Shown: piece after piece, positions 23,001 through 33,600 of the stretch
Numbering within the stretch: position 1 is the stretch's first letter
Layout of the letters: the number at the start of each line of letters is the position of its first letter
Source: Lasioglossum baleicum
Taxonomy: Eukaryota; Arthropoda; Insecta; Hymenoptera; Halictidae
Direction of reading: 5' to 3'
Length of the DNA: 64,000 nucleotides
Assembly (NCBI RefSeq): GCF_051020765.1
Contig: NW_027469123.1
Location: 310,001-374,000, forward strand
Notes under the pieces: model-generated
Databases searched by the model: none
What the model was told of the DNA's origin: nothing
The model's input: the letters and a program-made list of their open reading frames with translations, nothing else
Translations under genes and position numbers: made by a program

Positions 23001-23339
23001 AAGGAAATAGCACGGTTTTCCCGCTTTAATGAGCTCGATACTAGTGCCCTTAACTTTACCGAGGACGTCCCGACTAATAAATGTCAGGGACGACCCCGAA
23101 TCGATTAGGGCGCGCGTGGCCATTTTGCCGATAAATGCGTCTACGGTTAGCAAAGGAGGGCGGTATTTGTCCCCGACAGTTACTACGCGGGCCGATATCA
23201 ATTCGGGTGGAGTCTCTCCGGCCGCTCCGATTGACTCCCCCTGTCGTTTCCCGATCGCGGTCGACACCTTTGGCAACGTTTCATCGTGACACCTCCCGCC
23301 CCGCAACCGTAACAATGTAACCGACGTTCTTCTCGGCAA
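20076..23339 (-). CDS. Gypsy pol polyprotein: protease, reverse transcriptase, RNase H, integrase
   Basis: A 1,087-codon open frame in the -1 frame of gag; its first codon is TTG, so it is made as a Gag-Pol fusion after the slip at 23246-23252 (about residue 30). Protease: LIDSGSS with Asp80. Reverse transcriptase: Asp329 in TIDLSQAYF and the YLDD box at 392-395. RNase H: Asp541, Glu580, Asp607 and Asp650. Integrase: His738, His745, Cys775, Cys778 zinc domain, then Asp807, Asp867 and Glu902 as the catalytic triad, the last two 35 positions apart, and a GPY/F-like segment near 1045-1060. The domain order with integrase after RNase H is that of Ty3/Gypsy. There are no internal stops or frameshifts and all catalytic residues are present, so the enzyme looks intact. 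It copies the element's RNA into DNA and integrates it. Confidence 0.95.
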   Translation of the reverse strand: MPRRTSVTLLRLRGGRCHDETLPKVSTAIGKRQGESIGAAGETPPELISARVVTVGDKYRPPLLTVDAFIGKMATRALIDSGSSLTFISRDVLGKVKGTSIELIKAGKPCYFLLATGALDRAEDEAHFQLRIGEERRVIAAKVLDNLVTPLLLGTDSIAKFGIVAEYHNAVWYFASRPGDRFRFEDTPPSAVCCGLQILTDREKSRLDAFLESTLPEFDKMTGITDLISHRIDVGDHQPIKQRYYAVSPKVQEAIYQEVDKLLADGIIEPSQSAWSSPIVMVKKANGAYRFCLDFRKVNEVSRKDAYPLPLMTQILDKLRSAKYISTIDLSQAYFQIPLEEKSREITAFTVPGKGLFHFRRMPYGLSGAPATFQRLLDRLIGPEMEPHAFSYLDDIIIVTKTFTEHLVWLDRVLNKIKKAGLIINAKKCEFCRQEVRYLGFVVSREGLKVDAEKVQPVLSFPPPKTVKQVRRFLGMASWYRRFIPGFATLAEPLNGLLRKDRAWEWKDDQQTAFESLRDAIASAPTLSCPNFEVPFTVQTDASTVGLGAVLTQEVDEVERVIAFASRSLSVPERKYSATELECLAIVWAVEKFRPYLEGYAFTVVTDHNSLRWLRTLKNPTGRLARWALQLMEYDFKVVYRQGALNKVPDALSRAFEGEGVEENGTHVVATIRANWYEGKFAEVERNPNKNKDWSIRDGELFCRRTDPLIAETLGSDGCEWKLVIPEERRTEILQEAHDNPQAGHLGVEKTYQRIASRYYWPGMYRTVVEYVRRCNTCQLTKVEQALPPGLMGRRRVDTPWSVVAADIMGPFPPSRTGNVYLLVIQDLFTKWIECTPLRKATGQKIAEPLEALIFSRWGTPDVLLTDNGTEFANKSIRELAEEYGIRLTTTPPYHPQANPIERVNRILKTMIVAYIGRDHRDWDLNLPQFRFAYNTAYHSVLQASPAFLNFGREPRPAKCVRASVDPPVDLEVTSNETWKKRVSQLPSLRHWMLENLEDAYKRQAHYYNLRRRDKEFNVGDRVMKRQRVLSSAANYVAAKLVPKFIGPVTVTKKLSPGVYVLTAEDGRSLGKAHIEDLKPYFPPQPP
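23198..23252 (-). promoter_or_regulatory. Gag-pol -1 frameshift site: G GGA AAC plus predicted pseudoknot
   Basis: On the coding strand the heptamer GGGAAAC (plus 23246-23252) is phased G GGA AAC in the gag frame; after the slip, GGG AAA CGA is read in the pol frame. After a seven-base spacer GGAGTC (plus 23233-23238) pairs with GACTCC (plus 23209-23214). The bases right after the first arm, AATCGG, pair with CCGAATT at plus 23200-23206 with one bulged A. That is an H-type pseudoknot ending at the gag stop. The heptamer and spacing fit known retroviral-type frameshift signals; the fold is my reading by eye. Confidence 0.75.
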
Positions 23340-24511
23340 TGGCGTGAGAGGTGACCGGTCTTACGGCAATTCCAACATTGCAGCCGAATCCCTCCGTTCG
23401 CACGCTGTTTATCGTGCGAGTCCCATTGGCCTGTTGTTACGGCTGCGGTCATTTCCGCCGCGCGAGGGCGGGGCTCACGCGAGGGGTCCCGTGATGTTTT
23501 TCCGGGTCGGGATTTTTCGCTTCCCTTCGGCGTGGCTTGTGGAACACTCTTCCTTAGCGCCGCCTTGGGTTCGCGAGTTCCCGACCCAGATCTCGAGCTC
23601 CCCCCGGCAGATTTAAATGAACTCGCGTCCGAATCTCCCGTCTCGTCCCCGCTGGTGGTTGCTACCGCGTTCGCATACTCGAAACGGACTGATCTATTCC
23701 GCGTTTCCGATCTAGAGCGCGAGTATCGGGGGGAATCTGAAGCGGAACCGGGGCGATCCTCCCGCGAGGATTTCGGCCCATTCTTGTTCCTTTGCTCTAT
23801 CTCTCGTTCAGCTTCAATTAACTGTTTGCGCAGTTCTCTCACCGTAGCTATCGAACCAATCGCTACGGAACGCTGCAGGGATGGCCTTGCGCCCCAATAT
23901 AACCGCTTCGCCTTTTTCTGTTCCGACCACGGTGGCTGTAATCTCTTAAATAAGACCGACATTTTCATAATGTATTCGCGTACCAGTTCATCCTTCTCCT
24001 GATAATTATCTTTTATTCTGCGTACCAGAGTGTCCTGGTAGTCCGTTTCCCCGAAAAATTCCCTAAAAGCCTCCGCGAATTCCTCCCATGTTGTACACTC
24101 CGCCCCCTCCTCCTTGTACCAATGCTTTGCGGTTCCCCCGAGACATACCGCTAAACAACGTAACAAGTCGCTTCTTGCAATATTACAATACTCCCGTTGT
24201 AGCTCTAGATCTTCTAGAAACTCCTCAGGGTCCTCTTCCGGTTCTCCGGTGAATTTTAATTTCCATCGTCGCATTATGTCGACGATGGGTGTTCCCTGGT
24301 AATAAAGGTCTCGAGGTCTCGCTCCGCTCGGTACTCGGGATGTGGGGACTGGGAGGATTACTTCGTGAGGGGGTGACCTCTCTCTGTTGCCCCTCACGTA
24401 CCCCGAGGGGCCCGCTTCGGATACCCATTCCTGTTCCATCGCGTCTCCGTAAACCGATCGCTCTTCCGAGTTGGATCGTTCCCTTTTCGGTATATTAAGT
24501 AGGCTTCTCAT
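23198..24511 (-). CDS. Gypsy gag
   Basis: 437 codons from an ATG at 24509-24511 to a TGA at 23198-23200. Residues ~80-235 match the retrotransposon Gag (capsid) region, including WKLKFTGEPEEDPEEFLEDL, AKHWYK and TTWEEFAEAFREFFG. Residues ~245-350 are Ser/Arg-rich and probably disordered. The C-terminus is nucleocapsid-like: Cys379-x2-Cys382-x4-His387-x4-Cys392, then Cys400-x2-Cys403-x9-Cys413-x2-Cys416. The frame overlaps pol by ~140 bp, and the slippery codons are Gly421-Asn422. It forms the virus-like particle that packages the element RNA. No breaks are visible. Confidence 0.92.
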   Translation of the reverse strand: MRSLLNIPKRERSNSEERSVYGDAMEQEWVSEAGPSGYVRGNRERSPPHEVILPVPTSRVPSGARPRDLYYQGTPIVDIMRRWKLKFTGEPEEDPEEFLEDLELQREYCNIARSDLLRCLAVCLGGTAKHWYKEEGAECTTWEEFAEAFREFFGETDYQDTLVRRIKDNYQEKDELVREYIMKMSVLFKRLQPPWSEQKKAKRLYWGARPSLQRSVAIGSIATVRELRKQLIEAEREIEQRNKNGPKSSREDRPGSASDSPRYSRSRSETRNRSVRFEYANAVATTSGDETGDSDASSFKSAGGSSRSGSGTREPKAALRKSVPQATPKGSEKSRPGKTSRDPSREPRPRAAEMTAAVTTGQWDSHDKQRANGGIRLQCWNCRKTGHLSRHCREERRLHCYGCGAGGVTMKRCQRCRPRSGNDRGSQSERPERLHPN

Positions 24512-25145
24512 TTGTCCGGGGTTTCGGTACCTGACTACTCTGGTTGCGGTTGTACGATATGATGGATAGGGATCGGGTTCGCCGGCCGTGATACACGAAT
24601 GACCGCCCCGCTAATTGCGGAAATTATTCGAGAGAGATAACGCGTATCTATTTCGTACCCGCGAGCAAACGAAAAATCCGATTTTCCTTACGCGGCCTTC
24701 CCCCGGCAATTCATCTTTCTTATCTTCGCGGCAGGAAAGAGTAAGTCTCCTATCGAGTAACCTAATCGCGTTCTACTGCCCGTCGACAGTGTTCATACGC
24801 GTTTTCTGCAACTAATCGTCGTACCCCCTCCTCCTTTTCTCGGCCAGCGCTAGCCGTCGCAATCTATACTTGAGGGGTGTACGATATTTCGCTAATTTAA
24901 TTCGAAAATCACAAATACAACCCGAACGAATCTAATCGAGGTTAAGACGGCACTCGTCTAGGCTACCACATTGACATCTCTAACACCATACTTTCCCCCA
25001 ACACCACACAAAAAAAAACATCATAAAAAAAACATGTGGGTGGGTGACAAAATTTATGGGGAAAATACACAGTAACTTTCAATCAATTTTTCATCGATTG
25101 ACTCAGTCGTGTGTCATTCCGGGCCTCGATAACTAATTTCCTTTC

Positions 25146-25644
25146 TAGCGGGTGACCCCGACAAAACAAAATAATTGTTTGATTAATTTGTGTCTCCTCG
25201 GGCGAGATTTAGCGGCACAACCTCCGCGTGCTATATCCCGCGTGCCGGTTTGCGAGGGGCACCCTCGACTTGCTGGTGGGTCGCACTCGTTGGCGCGTCC
25301 CGTACCAGCAAGTGCGATAGTCGCCCGTACCACGCAACTGACCGTGAGACCCCACAAACTACGAAGGTGGCTTCCCTAAACCCCTTCGGAGACGTTAAAA
25401 AAAAATTAATAAATAATAAAATCCGTCCACAATAAATAAATTATTAAATAAATTAATAAATAAATAATTTGAATAAATTAACTGACTAGAGCTTCTACAA
25501 TAAATAAATAAATTAATAAATAAATAAATAACTTATTCAACCATTAAATAAATAAATCCTGCGATCCATAGACTATTAAATCTCCAAGATAGTAATCTAT
25601 TAAATAATCAAATATTTAATCCCTATAATTTTGGTCACCCGGTA
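25146..25644. mobile_element. Possible small TA-flanked MITE in the Gypsy leader
   Basis: CGGGTGACC at 25149-25157 is perfectly inverted as GGTCACCCG at 25633-25641. Each sits one base from an outward TA (25146-25147 and 25643-25644), as in Tc1/mariner-type MITEs. The interior is A/T-rich and has no coding frame. Nine inverted bases are short enough to arise by chance. Confidence 0.3.
25398..25620. repeat. A/T-rich simple sequence (taaa-like)
   Basis: Imperfect runs of aataaataaat and ttaataaataaa motifs with no coding content. The composition contrasts sharply with the CpG-rich sequence of the rest of the element. Confidence 0.75.
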
Positions 25645-25943
25645 TTTACGCTCAGCCGCTGGAATGGCACACGAAACTCTTACAAGGTGAACCTTGCAGA
25701 CAGTAAATATCAAATTGTAATACAATTCCGTGCTGGCTCGATTCTCCCGACTGAATGAACGAGAGAGAGAAAAAAAAATGTTTACACGGGTCGCGTGTCT
25801 CTATTACGCCGCGGCTCGCTTCGTCTCTGTGACTCGTCTTTCCTCGCCGATAATATATTTTCTCCTGTGAGAGCCCCGCGCCTCTCCCCGTGTCGGTACG
25901 AACAAGCCTTTTCTCAAATCGCTTCCTCTGCGAGAGATTTGAA

Positions 25944-25957
25944 CTGTTCGGGCGCCA
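25944..25957 (-). other. Primer-binding site, lysine-tRNA type
   Basis: The minus strand reads TGGCGCCCGAACAG three bases (AAT) inside the 5' LTR. These 14 bases are the start of the well-known lysine-tRNA primer site, after which the match stops (TTC instead of GGAC). The second LTR element has the same AAT spacer and the full 18-base match. Confidence 0.85.
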
Positions 25958-25960
25958 ATT

Positions 25961-27604
25961 TGTCAAGCCGTTCACCGGTTCTCGACAGAATCGGTGGCCG
26001 GACTCGGGAAATTATGGCCTGACGGCCGGGCCACGCTCGGTCGCGCGAAACGTGGTCCTCCCGGGACAAACAATCACTCGCGTATTCGAAATTGATCTAC
26101 CTCGAGCGCTCGAAAAGGAACCTACGGGCGCCAGGCACGCACTCGTGCCGCACGAAAACAATCGGGGTTCAAACCCGAGGGATCACTTTTCCGAACACAC
26201 GAGGATTGCGCGACCTGGGATAGCGGTAGAAGGGTCCAAGGTTACACGTGGGATGAAGGACGGGGCATTCCCCGCGACGGGAACGTTTCTCACAGGGAAA
26301 GAATGAACCGAGACATTTACGGCAGACAAAGATCGTTTATTATCTCGGGAATTAACGTTGACAGGCCACCGGCGAGAGCCGGTGGCAAACAAGATGGCCG
26401 CCGGCGCGATCTCGATCGATTTCGACGGGTGTTCGGTCGTTCGCGCGTAATATTCCCGGTTCGCGTCGGACTCGGCGGTCACAGGATTCCGCGTGAATGA
26501 TACAAGCCTGGAAAGGCACGATTTCCGCCGAGCCCCGATAGAATACGCGTCGCAGTGCGAAGAGACTAGGCGAGGACGGCAAACACGTAGCGAGATCGAA
26601 GCGGGCGCGTCGCGTCGTCCCACCGTGGAACTTCCGAGGATCGTGAATCTAAAGGGCCGCAATCGAAATTCGTACGTCCCGCAAAACCACTCGGGATCGC
26701 TACGACACACTGCTTCGGCGCCGGCGCGAGAACACTCGTCTCGGACCCCGGACGCGCCGAAGCACTTAGCCCGCGCAAATAGGTTACAGAACCTTCCAAA
26801 AGACGTCCCGAGCCAACACGAGCAATCACAGAACTTTATTCGCAGTATTATGACCGGTACTTACCAAACGGCACGGCCCAAGCCCAACAATGGCGGTCGT
26901 AGCACAGTACTTTTCTATAATCAACGCGGTTTCAAAACACGTGCGCGTGTCACTGTGTCCTTCGTCCTAGTGACACACTTCGCGTCGGCTCGGAACGCGG
27001 AAACGGGGCGTCCCCCACTACTTCCTCATCTATCCTCGCTGCTACGACGGCCGGACCTATCGCGTGGCTCCTCGCTACAGGGCCGAATTCAGGGAATTCG
27101 GACCCGGGCCTCCGACAATTGTTCATTTCCTCGGGGCCGCGTCCGATAACGCTGCGAGGGCGAGGGGATGGACCCGAGCTATTCCAGGTGAGCTCTCGTG
27201 GCTGTTCCCGGGTGAGAGTCGGCAAGGTTGGGCAGATGAGCGTCCCTACGAAGTCATTTCCTCGTCGGCATCTCCGGGTTGGTAAATCCGAGCTCGGTCC
27301 AATCCCCGTTGCCTTCCTCGTTCGCGCCGTCGCGTGATAGGTCGGCCGGGCGTCTTCCCGTAATGGCTTTCGCCAATTAGCAGCTGCGGATAGGTGCCGG
27401 CTCCCCTTGCAAGGGAGCAGGTCCTGAAACTCCGTGTCGCGCCCAGCGGCGCGACATTCAAATGCGATAAATTTTCCGCCGCTGGAGGCCGGTTGTCTCC
27501 AGGGAGATCGATCGCTACGCTCGCTTCGATTCGTATAGGCTCGCGAGTGACCCGGTCTCGGTTAAAAGGGTTCGGACAGACGTCGGCAAAGCTGCCACGT
27601 CACA
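25961..27604 (-). repeat. 5' LTR of the Gypsy element
   Basis: 1,644 bp, about 99.5 percent identical by eye to 16856-18499. It should hold the promoter. I could not identify a convincing TATA box. Confidence 0.95.
26336..26341 (-). promoter_or_regulatory. Candidate polyadenylation signal in the 5' LTR
   Basis: AATAAA on the minus strand, the LTR counterpart of the motif at 17231-17236. Confidence 0.35.
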
Positions 27605-30600
27605 GCAGGTAATTTAACTTATGCGCATGCATTGCTGCAACTTGTGCTGTATAATTTAGAATTTTTGTTACCGCGCCATCCGATTTTTATACATGTGCAA
27701 ATACTCGTACACGCTGCATTGTATTTTTTTCCGCACGCGACAAGGAGGGGACAGAGGCGAGTTCCGGCTCGCGTCTGTCCCCACCCCCCGTCCCACCCCC
27801 CTGGTCGACCCGCATAAAACTTAAAAATATGATAAAATAAAAGATAAAATCAATAAATGAAAACGTGTATAGATAAAATAGATAAAATAAAAGTTAATAA
27901 ATAAATAAATAATAATAAGTAAATAAATACAATGGACAAAACACAACAAACATAAGAAGGGGGGCAAAATAAAGGGGAATAAACGATAAAGATAAAATTC
28001 ATAATATAGAATATAAAATATATGTAGAATAAAATGAAATATTATAAAATAAAAGGAGGGGGGTTGACCGACAGGTCGCATCTTTGTAGAGGCGGGGAGG
28101 GGATTATTGCACTACCTCGCCCCACACGACCTGCCCACCCCGGGGGCGCCTTAACGGCCAGCCCCCCTTGGCGGCGGTGGAAGTACTAAGTAGTCCCGCC
28201 GCCGCCATTACGTCTGCGGCCCCTTACAGGGGGCCGACGGCCTCGTCGGGGTTGCCCCGCCGATGCTAGCCTCCTGGCGGAGAGGGGGTCGGCTTCCCTC
28301 TCCCTCTCCGCTGCCTCCTTCTGCGTTATGACAATCTCGCAGAAGGAGGCAAACGCTGCTCTTGACCTCTCGCTGCCGATCATGTGGTCGACCGCGACCG
28401 ACAACGAGAGGTCCATCCCAATAACGCCCCTTAGGTCTCTGCGCGGCGCCGACCACGCTGGACATTCTTCCAGCGTATGCCGCGCAGAGTCCTGGGCCTC
28501 CTCGCAGTGGTGGCACTGCGATCCTCCCAGTGCCAGTTATGAACACACAGTTTGAGGAAACGGCGGTATGCAGGTAATTTAACTTATGCGCATGCATTGC
28601 TGCAACTTGTGCTGTATAATTTAGAATTTTTGTTACCGCGCCATCCGATTTTTATACATGTGCAAATATTCGTACACGCTGCATTGTATTTTTTTCCGCA
28701 CGCGACAAGGAGGGGACAGAGGCGAGTTCCGGCTCGCGTCTGTCCCCTCCCCCCGTCCCGCCCCCCCCCCTGGTCGACCCGCATAAAGCTTAAAAATATG
28801 ATAATGTAAAAGATAACTTCAATAAATGAAAACGTGTATAGATAAAATAGATAAAATAAAAGTCAATAAAGAAATAAATAATAATGAGTAAATAAATACA
28901 ATGGACAAAACACAACAAACATAAGAAGGGGGGCAATATAAAGGGGAATAAACGATAAAGATAAAATTCATAATATAGAATATAAAATATATGTAGAATA
29001 AAATGAAATATTATAAAATAAAAGGAGGGGGGTTGACCGACAGGTCGCATCTTTGTAGAGGCGGGGAGGGGATTATTGCACTACCTCGGCCCCCACGACC
29101 TGCCCACCCCGGGGGCGCCTTAACGGCCAGCCCCCCTTGGCGGCGGTGGAAGTACTAAGTAGTCCCGCCGCCGCCATTACGTCTGCGGCCCCTTACAGGG
29201 GGCCGACGGCCTCGTCGGGGTTGCCCCGCCGATGCTAGCCTCCTGGCGGAGAGGGGGTCGGCTACCCTCTCCCTCTCCGCTGCCTCCTTCTGCGTTATGA
29301 CAATCTCGCAGAAGGAGGCAAACGCTGCTCTTGACCTCTCGCTGCCGATCATGTGGTCGACCACGACCGACAACGAGAGGTCCATCCCAATAACGCCCCT
29401 TAGGTCTCTGCGCGGCGCCGACCACGCTGGACATTCTTCCAGCGTATGCCGCCCAGAGTCCTGGGCCTCCTCGCAGTGGTGGCACTGCGATCCTCCCAGT
29501 GCCAGTTATGAACACACAGTTTGAGGAAACGGCGGTATGCAGGTAATTTAACTTATGCGCATGCATTGCTGCAACTTGTGCTGTATAATTTAGAATTTTT
29601 GTTACCGCGCCATCCGATTTTTATACATGTGCAAATATTCGTACACGCTGCATTGTATTTTTTTCCGCACGCGACAAGGAGGGGACAGAGGCGAGTTCCG
29701 GCTCGCGTCTGTCCCCTCCCCCCGTCCCGCCCCCCCTGGTCGACCCGCATAAAGCTTAAAAATATGATAATGTAAAAGATAACTTCAATAAATGAAAACG
29801 TGTATAGATAAAATAGATAAAATAAAAGTCAATAAAGAAATAAATAATAATGAGTAAATAAATACAATGGACAAAACACAACAAACATGAGAAGGGGGGC
29901 AAAATAAAGGGGAATAAACGATAAAGATAAAATTGATAATATAGAATATAAAATATATGTAGAATAAAATGAAATATTATAAACTAAAAGGAGGGGGGTT
30001 GACCGACAGGACGCATCTTTGTAGAGGCTGGGAGGGGATTATTGCACTACCTCGCCCCCCACGACCTGCCCACCCCGGGGGCGCCTTAACGGCCAGCCCC
30101 CCTTGGCGGCGATGGAAGTACTAAGTAGTCCCGCCGCCGCCATTACGTCTGCGGCCCCTTACAGGGGGCCGACGGCCTCGTCGGGGTTGCCCCGCCAATG
30201 CTAGCCTCCAGGCGGAGAGGGGGTCGGCTTCCCTCTCCCTCTCCGCTGCCTCCTTCTGCGTTATGACAATCTCGCAGAAGGAGGCAAACGCTGCTCTTGA
30301 CCTCTCGCTGCCGATCATGTGGTCGACCACGACCGACAACGAGAGGTCCATCCCAATAACGCCCCTTAGGTCTCAGCGCGGCGCCGACCACGCTGGACAT
30401 TCTTCCAGCGTATGCCGCGCAGAGTCCTGGGCCTCCTCGCAGTGGTGGCACTGCGATCTTCCCAGTGCCAGTTATGAACACACAGTTTGAGGAAACGGCG
30501 GTATGCAGGTAATTTAACTTATGCGCATGCATTGCTGCAACTTGTGCTGTATAATTTGGAATTTTTGTTACCGCGCCATCCGATTTTTATACATGTGCAA

Positions 30601-33600
30601 ATACTCGTACACGCTGCATTGTATTTTTTTCCGCACGCTACAAGGAGGGGACAGAGGCGAGTTCCGGCTCGCGTCTGTCCCCACCCCCCATCCCACCCCC
30701 CTGGTCGACCCGCATAAAACTTAAAAATATGATAAAATAAAAGATAAAATCAATAAATGAAAACGTGTATAGATAAAATAGATAAAATAAAAGTCAATAA
30801 AGAAATAAATAATAATGAGTAAATAAATACAATGGACAAAACACAACAAACATATGAAGGGGGGCAAAATAAAGGGGAATAAACGATAAAGATAAAATTC
30901 ATAATATAGAATATAAAATATATGTAGAATAAAATGAAATATTATATAATAAAAGGAGGGGGGTTGACCGACAGGTCGCATCTTTGTAGAGGCGGGGAGG
31001 GGATTATTGCACTACCTCGCCCCCCACGACCTGCCCACCCCGGGGGCGCCTTAACGGCCAGCCCCCCTTGGCGGCGGTGGAAGTACTAAGTAGTCCCGCC
31101 GCCGCCATTACGTCTGCGGCCCCTTACAGGGGGCCGACGGCCTCGTCGGGGTTGCCCCGCCGATGCTAGCCTCCTGGCGGAGAGGGGGTCGGCTTCCCTC
31201 TCCCTCTCCGCTGCCTCCTTCTGCGTTATGACAATCTCGCAGAAGGAGGCAAACGCTGCTCTTGACCTCTCGCTGCCGATCATGTGGTCGACCACGACCG
31301 ACAACGAGAGGTCCATCCCAATAACGCCCCTTAGGTCTCTGCGCGGCGCCGACCACGCTGGACATTCTTCCAGCGTATGCCGCGCAGAGTCCTGGGCCTC
31401 CTCGCAGTGGTGGCACTGCGATCTTCCCACTGCCAGTTATGAACACACAGTTTGAGGAAACGGCGGTATGCAGGTAATTTAACTTATGCGCATGCATTGC
31501 TGCAACTTGTGCTGTATAATTTAGAATTTTTGTTACCGCGCCATCCGATTTTTATACATGTGCAAATACTCGTACACGCTGCATTGTATTTTTTTCCGCA
31601 CGCGACAAGGAGGGGACAGAGGCGAGTTCCGGCTCGCGTCTGTCCCCACCCCCCGTCCCACCCCCCTGGTCGACCCGCATAAAACTTAAAAATATGATAA
31701 AATAAAAGATAAAATCAATAAATGAAAACGTGTATAGATAAAATAGATAAAATAAAAGTTAATAAATAAATAAATAATAATAAGTAAATAAATACAATGG
31801 ACAAAACACAACAAACATAAGAAGGGGGGCAAAATAAAGGGGAATAAACGATAAAGATAAAATTCATAATATAGAATATAAAATATATGTAGAATAAAAT
31901 GAAATATTATATAATAAAAGGAGGGGGGTTGACCGACAGGTCGCATCTTTGTAGAGGCGGGGAGGGGATTATTGCACTACCTCGCCCCCCACGACCTGCC
32001 CACCCCGGGGGCGCCTTAACGGCCAGCCCCCCTTGGCGGCGGTGGAAGTACTAAGTAGTCCCGCCGCCGCCATTACGTCTGCGGCCCCTTACAGGGGGCC
32101 GACGGCCTCGTCGGGGTTGCCCCGCCGATGCTAGCCTCCTGGCGGAGAGGGGGTCGGCTTCTCTCTCCCTCTCCGCTGCCTCCTTCTGCGTTATGACAAT
32201 CTCGCAGAAGGAGGCAAACGCTGCTCTTGACCTCTCGCTGCCGATCATGTGGTCGACCACGACCGACAACGAGAGGTCCATCCCAATAACGCCCCTTAGG
32301 TCTCTGCGCGGCGCCGACCACGCTGGACATTCTTCCAGCGTATGCCGCGCAGAGTCCTGGGCCTCCTCGCAGTGGTGGCACTGCGATCTTCCCACTGCCA
32401 GTTATGAACACACAGTTTGAGGAAACGGCGGTATGCAGGTAATTTAACTTATGCGCATGCATTGCTGCAACTTGTGCTGTATAATTTAGAATTTTTGTTA
32501 CCGCGCCATCCGATTTTTATACATGTGCAAATACTCGTACACGCTGCATTGTATTTTTTTCCGCACGCGACAAGGAGGGGACAGAGGCGAGTTCCGGCTC
32601 GCGTCTGTCCCCACCCCCCGTCCCACCCCCCTGGTCGACCCGCATAAAACTTAAAAATATGATAAAATAAAAGATAAAATCAATAAATGAAAACGTGTAT
32701 AGATAAAATAGATAAAATAAAAGTTAATAAATAAATAAATAATAATAAGTAAATAAATACAATGGACAAAACACAACAAACATAAGAAGGGGGGCAAAAT
32801 AAAGGGGAATAAACGATAAAGATAAAATTTATAATATAGAATATAAAATATATGTAGAATAAAATGAAATATTATAAAATAAAAGGAGGGGGGTTGACCG
32901 ACAGGTCGCATCTTTGTAGAGGCTGGGAGGGGATTATTGCACTACCTCGCCCCCCACGACCTGCCCACCCCGGGGGCGCCTTAACGGCCAGCCCCCCTTG
33001 GCGGCGGTGGAAGTACTAAGTAGTCCCGCCGCCGCCATTACGTCTGCGGCCCCTTACAGGGGGCCGACGGCCTCGTCGGGGTTGCCCCGCCGATGCTAGC
33101 CTCCAGGCGGAGAGGGGGTCGGCTTCCCTCTCCCTCTCCGCTGCCTCCTTCTGCGTTATGACAATCTCGCAGAAGGAGGCAAACGCTGCTCTTGACCTCT
33201 CGCTGCCGATCATGTGGTCGACCATGACCGACAACGAGAGGTCCATCCCAATAACGCCCCTTAGGTCTCTGCGCGGCGCCGACCACGCTGGACATTCTTC
33301 CAGCGTATGCCGCGCAGAGTCCTGGGCCTCCTCGCAGTGGTGACACTGCGATCCTCCCAGTGCCAGTTATGAACACACAGTTTGAGGAAACGGCGGTATG
33401 CAGGTAATTTAACTTATGCGCATGCATTGCTGCAACTTGTGCTGTATAATTTGGAATTTTTGTTACCGCGCCATCCGATTTTTATACATGTGCAAATACT
33501 CGTACACGCTGCATTGTATTTTTTTCCGCACGCGACAAGAAGGGGACAGAGGCGAGTTCCGGCTCGCGTCTGTCCCCACCCCCCGTCCCACCCCCCTGGT

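Larger units (their letters stand above)
24512..25943 (-). other. Untranslated leader of the Gypsy element
   Basis: About 1.4 kb between primer site and gag, long for this class. I see no coding domain. It contains an A/T-rich simple-sequence stretch (about 25398-25620) and a possible small inverted-repeat insertion (25146-25644), which may explain the length. Confidence 0.55.
16852..27608 (-). mobile_element. Full-length Ty3/Gypsy LTR retrotransposon inserted in the satellite
   Basis: The element spans 16856-27604 between GCAG target duplications at 16852-16855 and 27605-27608; the uninterrupted unit reads tatGCAGgtaa. Both LTRs are 1,644 bp and on the coding strand start TGTGACG and end TGACA. 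Order on the minus strand is 5' LTR, primer site, leader, gag, pol, acidic ORF, zinc-knuckle ORF, purine tract, 3' LTR. I count eight LTR-LTR substitutions by eye (plus positions 16861, 16990, 16994, 17555, 17622, 17781, 18292, 18432), about 0.5 percent, so the insertion is young. Gag and Pol are open and every catalytic motif is present, so it may be autonomous. Confidence 0.96.

Noticed and set aside
20644..23320. Plus-strand frames opposite pol
   Set aside because: Antisense shadows of a strongly supported polyprotein.
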